Shown here piece after piece: positions 61,249 to 64,000 of a stretch of 64,000 bases of DNA. This stretch comes from an uncultured Endozoicomonas sp. (GTDB lineage Bacteria > Pseudomonadota > Gammaproteobacteria > Pseudomonadales > Endozoicomonadaceae), in contig NZ_CANMAO010000004.1 in assembly GCF_947495845.1 (NCBI RefSeq), positions 62,001 to 126,000 of the forward strand, written 5' to 3'. Both the position numbers and the translations under genes were made by a program. Within the stretch, counting starts at the first letter, position 1. Each line of letters begins with the position of its first letter. Below the pieces are notes generated by a model. It saw only the letters and a list, made by a program, of their open reading frames with translations. It searched no databases and was not told the DNA's origin.

Positions 61249-62526
61249 ATGTCCCAAAAGCATGCTTTTTACGCTCAATCCGGTGGTGTTACCGCTGTCA
61301 TCAATGCCAGCGCCTGTGCCGTTATCGAAACCGCCCGCCGCTATCCGGATAAAATTGGCAAAGTTTATGCGGGCCATAACGGGATTCTTGGCGCCCTGCG
61401 TGAAGAGTTGATTGACACCTCTTTTGAATCCGACGAAACCATTGGCGCTCTGCTTAGAACACCGGGCGGTGCTTTTGGTTCCTGCCGTTACAAACTGAAA
61501 TCCTTCGAAGAAAGTGAAGCTGAATATCGTCGTTTGATTGATGTGTTCAAAGCCCACAATATTGGTTATTTCTTTTACAACGGCGGTAACGATTCCATGG
61601 ATACCGCCTGGAAAGTCTCCCAGCTCAGTGAAAAAATGGGCTATCCCATCACCTGTATCGGTGTCCCCAAAACCATCGATAATGATCTTGCAGCCACCGA
61701 TAACTGCCCCGGCTTTGGCTCTGCTGCAAAATATCTGGCGGTGTCGACCAAAGAAGCCAGCCACGATATTGCCTCCATGTGCGACACCTCAACAAAAGTG
61801 TTTGTGATGGAAGTGATGGGGCGGCACGCTGGCTGGCTGGCCGCAGCAACCGGGTTGGCAGCTCGCCAGTCTGGCGATGCGCCTCACGTGATCGTTTTCC
61901 CTGAACTGCCTTTGGACAGAAAGAAGTTTCTCGCAAAGGTTCAGGAAACCGTTAACAACGAAGGGTATTGCGTCATCGTCGCCTCTGAAGGTGCTAAATA
62001 CGACGATGGCGACTTCATCTCTGCCTCAACCACCGTCGTGGATTCCTTTGGTCACCAACAGCTCGGTGGCGTTGCACCTGCTCTATGTAACCTGATCAAA
62101 CAGGAACTCGGTTATAAGTATCATTATGCCGTGGCTGACTATCTTCAGCGTTCTGCACGACACATTGCTTCCAGAGTGGATGTTGAGCAGGCCTATGCGG
62201 TGGGAAAAGCGGCAGTTGAACTGGCTGTCACAGGCCATAATGCGGTGATGCCTGCTATTGTTCGCGAATCAGACATGCCTTATCGCTGGGCGATTAAAGA
62301 GGTGCCTTTAGAGCAGGTGGCTAACTTCGAACGAAAGATGCCATTGGAATTTATCAGCCCGGATGGTTTTAACATCACCCGAACCTGCAGAGAATACCTG
62401 GAGCCTTTGATTGAAGGTGAAGAATATCCAGCCTACCTGAATGGTCTACCTCGGTTTGCAAGACTTAGAAAAGTCTTTGTGGATAAAAAAATTGAAACAT
62501 CATTTACTGGTGATATTGAGAGCTGA
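61249..62526 (+). CDS. pfp: PPi-dependent phosphofructokinase-type enzyme
   Basis: A 425-aa phosphofructokinase of the pyrophosphate-using clade. GGNDS at 112-116 (Asp115 at the place that excludes ATP), and PKTIDND at 140-146 with Lys141, which is typical of PPi enzymes, support this over the ATP type. It would interconvert fructose 6-phosphate and fructose 1,6-bisphosphate reversibly with PPi. It stands alone; convergent with the ParA-like gene, the stops 1 bp apart. Confidence 0.9.
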   Translation: MSQKHAFYAQSGGVTAVINASACAVIETARRYPDKIGKVYAGHNGILGALREELIDTSFESDETIGALLRTPGGAFGSCRYKLKSFEESEAEYRRLIDVFKAHNIGYFFYNGGNDSMDTAWKVSQLSEKMGYPITCIGVPKTIDNDLAATDNCPGFGSAAKYLAVSTKEASHDIASMCDTSTKVFVMEVMGRHAGWLAAATGLAARQSGDAPHVIVFPELPLDRKKFLAKVQETVNNEGYCVIVASEGAKYDDGDFISASTTVVDSFGHQQLGGVAPALCNLIKQELGYKYHYAVADYLQRSARHIASRVDVEQAYAVGKAAVELAVTGHNAVMPAIVRESDMPYRWAIKEVPLEQVANFERKMPLEFISPDGFNITRTCREYLEPLIEGEEYPAYLNGLPRFARLRKVFVDKKIETSFTGDIES

Positions 62527-62527
62527 T

Positions 62528-63232
62528 TCAGACCATTTCTTTTTCACAGGGGCTAACTTCTCTGACAGAATAGCTCCTGTCCTTTATTACATCGAGCCAC
62601 TGGGTAATTGCCTGCCAACGATAGGACTCCTTTATCAATGATTTCTGAACCTTGCCAAGATCAAAAAAACCAAGCCCCTCCTCAGAAGCACCGACGTAAA
62701 ACTGAGCATCTTTAATTATCCCTATAAAGGGAATGTTTAGAGCTTCAAGAAACAAGCGGAGTTTTTTAAATGACTGTGTATTTTCTCGACATCGATTCGC
62801 AATAACCGCCACCTGCGTATGGGAACGATTCGGTTTTACCTTTATCAGCAAGTCTGCAATAAACCGGGTTATCACTTGAATATCGAAAACAGAGGGTGTA
62901 ACTGGTATCAAAATAACATCGTTATTCCTGATTTGACTAATATTGCCAACTAAATCCATCCCAGCCGGAGTATCAGTGACCGTAACCTCTGTTCCTCGTT
63001 CCGGTGTTAACTGAAATACTTTAGTCATCCCAGCTTTTAGGTTATGAGGCTCAATTAATTGCAATGGTGCTTTGAATATCGGACGTTTTCGAACCCAGTA
63101 GGTACTGGAACCTTGAGGATCGAGATCGATTAATGCTGTTTTACACCCTTTGCCCAAATAGTAACTGACAAGGTTAGTCGCTATGGTTGTTTTACCGACG
63201 CCCCCCTTAGGATTCATCACAATTATTCTCAC
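62528..63232 (-). CDS. ParA-family ATPase
   Basis: A 234-aa MinD/ParA-type ATPase. The deviant Walker A is KGGVGKTT at residues 9-16, and ALIDLDPQGSSTYW is seen at 34-47. It is not next to a parB gene or a centromere-like repeat, so it is a single (orphan) ParA, perhaps for protein positioning or for a cellulose/flagellar-like system. The start is GTG at 63230-63232 with AGGAG upstream. It is close behind the GGDEF gene on the same strand. Confidence 0.88.
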   Translation of the reverse strand: MRIIVMNPKGGVGKTTIATNLVSYYLGKGCKTALIDLDPQGSSTYWVRKRPIFKAPLQLIEPHNLKAGMTKVFQLTPERGTEVTVTDTPAGMDLVGNISQIRNNDVILIPVTPSVFDIQVITRFIADLLIKVKPNRSHTQVAVIANRCRENTQSFKKLRLFLEALNIPFIGIIKDAQFYVGASEEGLGFFDLGKVQKSLIKESYRWQAITQWLDVIKDRSYSVREVSPCEKEMV

Positions 63233-63273
63233 AGGAGCTCTCCTTTTCCTATTGTCACTTTGGTCGCCTGAAG

Positions 63274-64000
63274 CTATTTCAGGTCCGAATAAAACCGAAA
63301 ATCATTTCTCCCCTGCCGTTTGGCTTCGTACATCGCTTCATCCGCCGCCTTGATAAGACTGTCAGCATCTCCACTGTTATCGGGATAAAGTGCAATTCCA
63401 ATACTCGTACCCACTTTTTTCTCTGTGCCTTCCAGCTGATGAGGCTCTGCCATCACGTGAAGGATCTTATCAGCGACTACTCTGGCATCATCTTCGTTAT
63501 GCACGTCATCCAGCACAACAGCAAACTCATCACCTCCTAAACGGGCAATCAAATCAACCTGTCGTATACAACCTTCCAGCCTCTGCGCAACATTGCTTAA
63601 TAGTTTGTCGCCTGCTTCGTGACCCAGCTCATCATTCACCGGCTTGAAATGATCAAGGTCGAGAAACATCACCGCCGTATGCGCTTGATGACGATCACTT
63701 CTGGCAATAGACGATTGCAGAAACTCTTTGAACAGTGCCCGGTTGGCTAAGCCTGTCAGATTGTCATATTTAGCCATTTGCGTCAGCTGATCTTCCATGG
63801 CCTTTCTTTCGGTAATGTCCTGGAATACCAGCACCGCTCCCTGAACTTTGTTCTGTCCGTTGACAATGGCTGCCGCATTGAACTCTGCAGGAAAATGACC
63901 TTTGCTCGAGTGAATCAGATCACTGCTTTGTTTAATATGCCCGCCTTCTTGAAAACAGGATTTATAGATTTCAGAACTTTCCCACTGTTTTAGAATTTCA
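63274..64000 (-). CDS. PAS-GGDEF protein (diguanylate cyclase), 5' part outside window
   Basis: The open frame continues past the window end, with 242 codons seen. A PAS-type end (SKGHFPAEFNAAAIVNG, VLVFQDITERKAME) leads through a short coiled coil into a full GGDEF domain: DNLTGLANRALF, the catalytic LARLGGDEFAVV, and GTSIGIALYP. It should make cyclic di-GMP. An RxxD inhibitory site (RQVD) lies 10 residues before GGDEF, fitting product feedback. An internal GTG at 63834 is unlikely to be the true start. Confidence 0.92.
   Translation of the reverse strand, partial: EILKQWESSEIYKSCFQEGGHIKQSSDLIHSSKGHFPAEFNAAAIVNGQNKVQGAVLVFQDITERKAMEDQLTQMAKYDNLTGLANRALFKEFLQSSIARSDRHQAHTAVMFLDLDHFKPVNDELGHEAGDKLLSNVAQRLEGCIRQVDLIARLGGDEFAVVLDDVHNEDDARVVADKILHVMAEPHQLEGTEKKVGTSIGIALYPDNSGDADSLIKAADEAMYEAKRQGRNDFRFYSDLK

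Noticed and set aside
62528-63232. ParA gene as evidence of a plasmid or integrated element
   Set aside because: No parB, replication, integrase or attachment-site sequence is seen around it; the flanks are chromosomal-type genes.

Overview
The window looks like a chromosome segment of a host-associated marine gammaproteobacterium, most likely an Endozoicomonas-type member of the Oceanospirillales. This is inferred from ordinary gammaproteobacterial housekeeping genes (miaB, ybeZYX-lnt, ppc, yejK, DUF1820, DUF3094 and YfcZ-type proteins) mixed with effector-like, eukaryote-style proteins (leucine-rich-repeat E3 ligase, ankyrin, CaaX box) and many short palindromic repeats. No database search was possible; family calls come from motifs and recalled protein signatures.

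Layout. 1-8.5 kb: a truncated N-carbamoylputrescine amidase, an MDR oxidoreductase, a GNAT, an ArgO-type exporter, a dicarboxylate/amino-acid symporter, thiE-hemL, a membrane protein and DUF1820. 8.5-20 kb: a 672-aa LRR-NEL ubiquitin ligase with a possible C-terminal U-box, miaB, a 786-aa unknown protein on the opposite strand, ybeZ-ybeY-ybeX-lnt, then an ankyrin protein. The usual miaB-ybeZ neighbourhood is thus split and flanked by effector-like genes. 20-28 kb (minus strand): uppP, tsaB, adk, a FabH-like synthase, a decayed gene, a tautomerase, a POT peptide transporter and a hydroxylase gene broken by a repeat element; this stretch is dense in 160-220-bp palindromic elements. 28-41.6 kb: ppc, yjiH-yjiG, yfcZ-like, tapT, redoxin, TetR-PAP2, yejK, a periplasmic protein, a coiled-coil membrane protein, a methyltransferase, DUF3094 and ndh.

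42-43 kb: seven tRNA genes (four Lys-UUU, three Asn-GUU), partly built from a 243-bp tandem duplication. 43-50.4 kb: a 2-Cys peroxiredoxin, grxD, an AhpD-like protein, a triple-rhodanese sulfurtransferase, a glycine/alanine-rich unknown, an M48 lipoprotein protease and an aminotransferase. 50.7-51.3 kb: a 188-aa unknown ending in a CaaX-type tetrapeptide. 51.5-64 kb: an RND efflux pair, a CWC protein, an enoyl-CoA hydratase, three unknowns, ubiX-mpl, a PPi-type phosphofructokinase, a ParA-like ATPase and a truncated PAS-GGDEF protein.

The likeliest under-described biology is (i) the set of candidate host-directed proteins lodged between housekeeping genes (NEL plus possible U-box ligase, 786-aa basic protein, ankyrin protein, CaaX protein, coiled-coil tail-anchored protein) and (ii) several families of small inverted-repeat elements that supply stop codons, break genes and share termini while carrying different cores.
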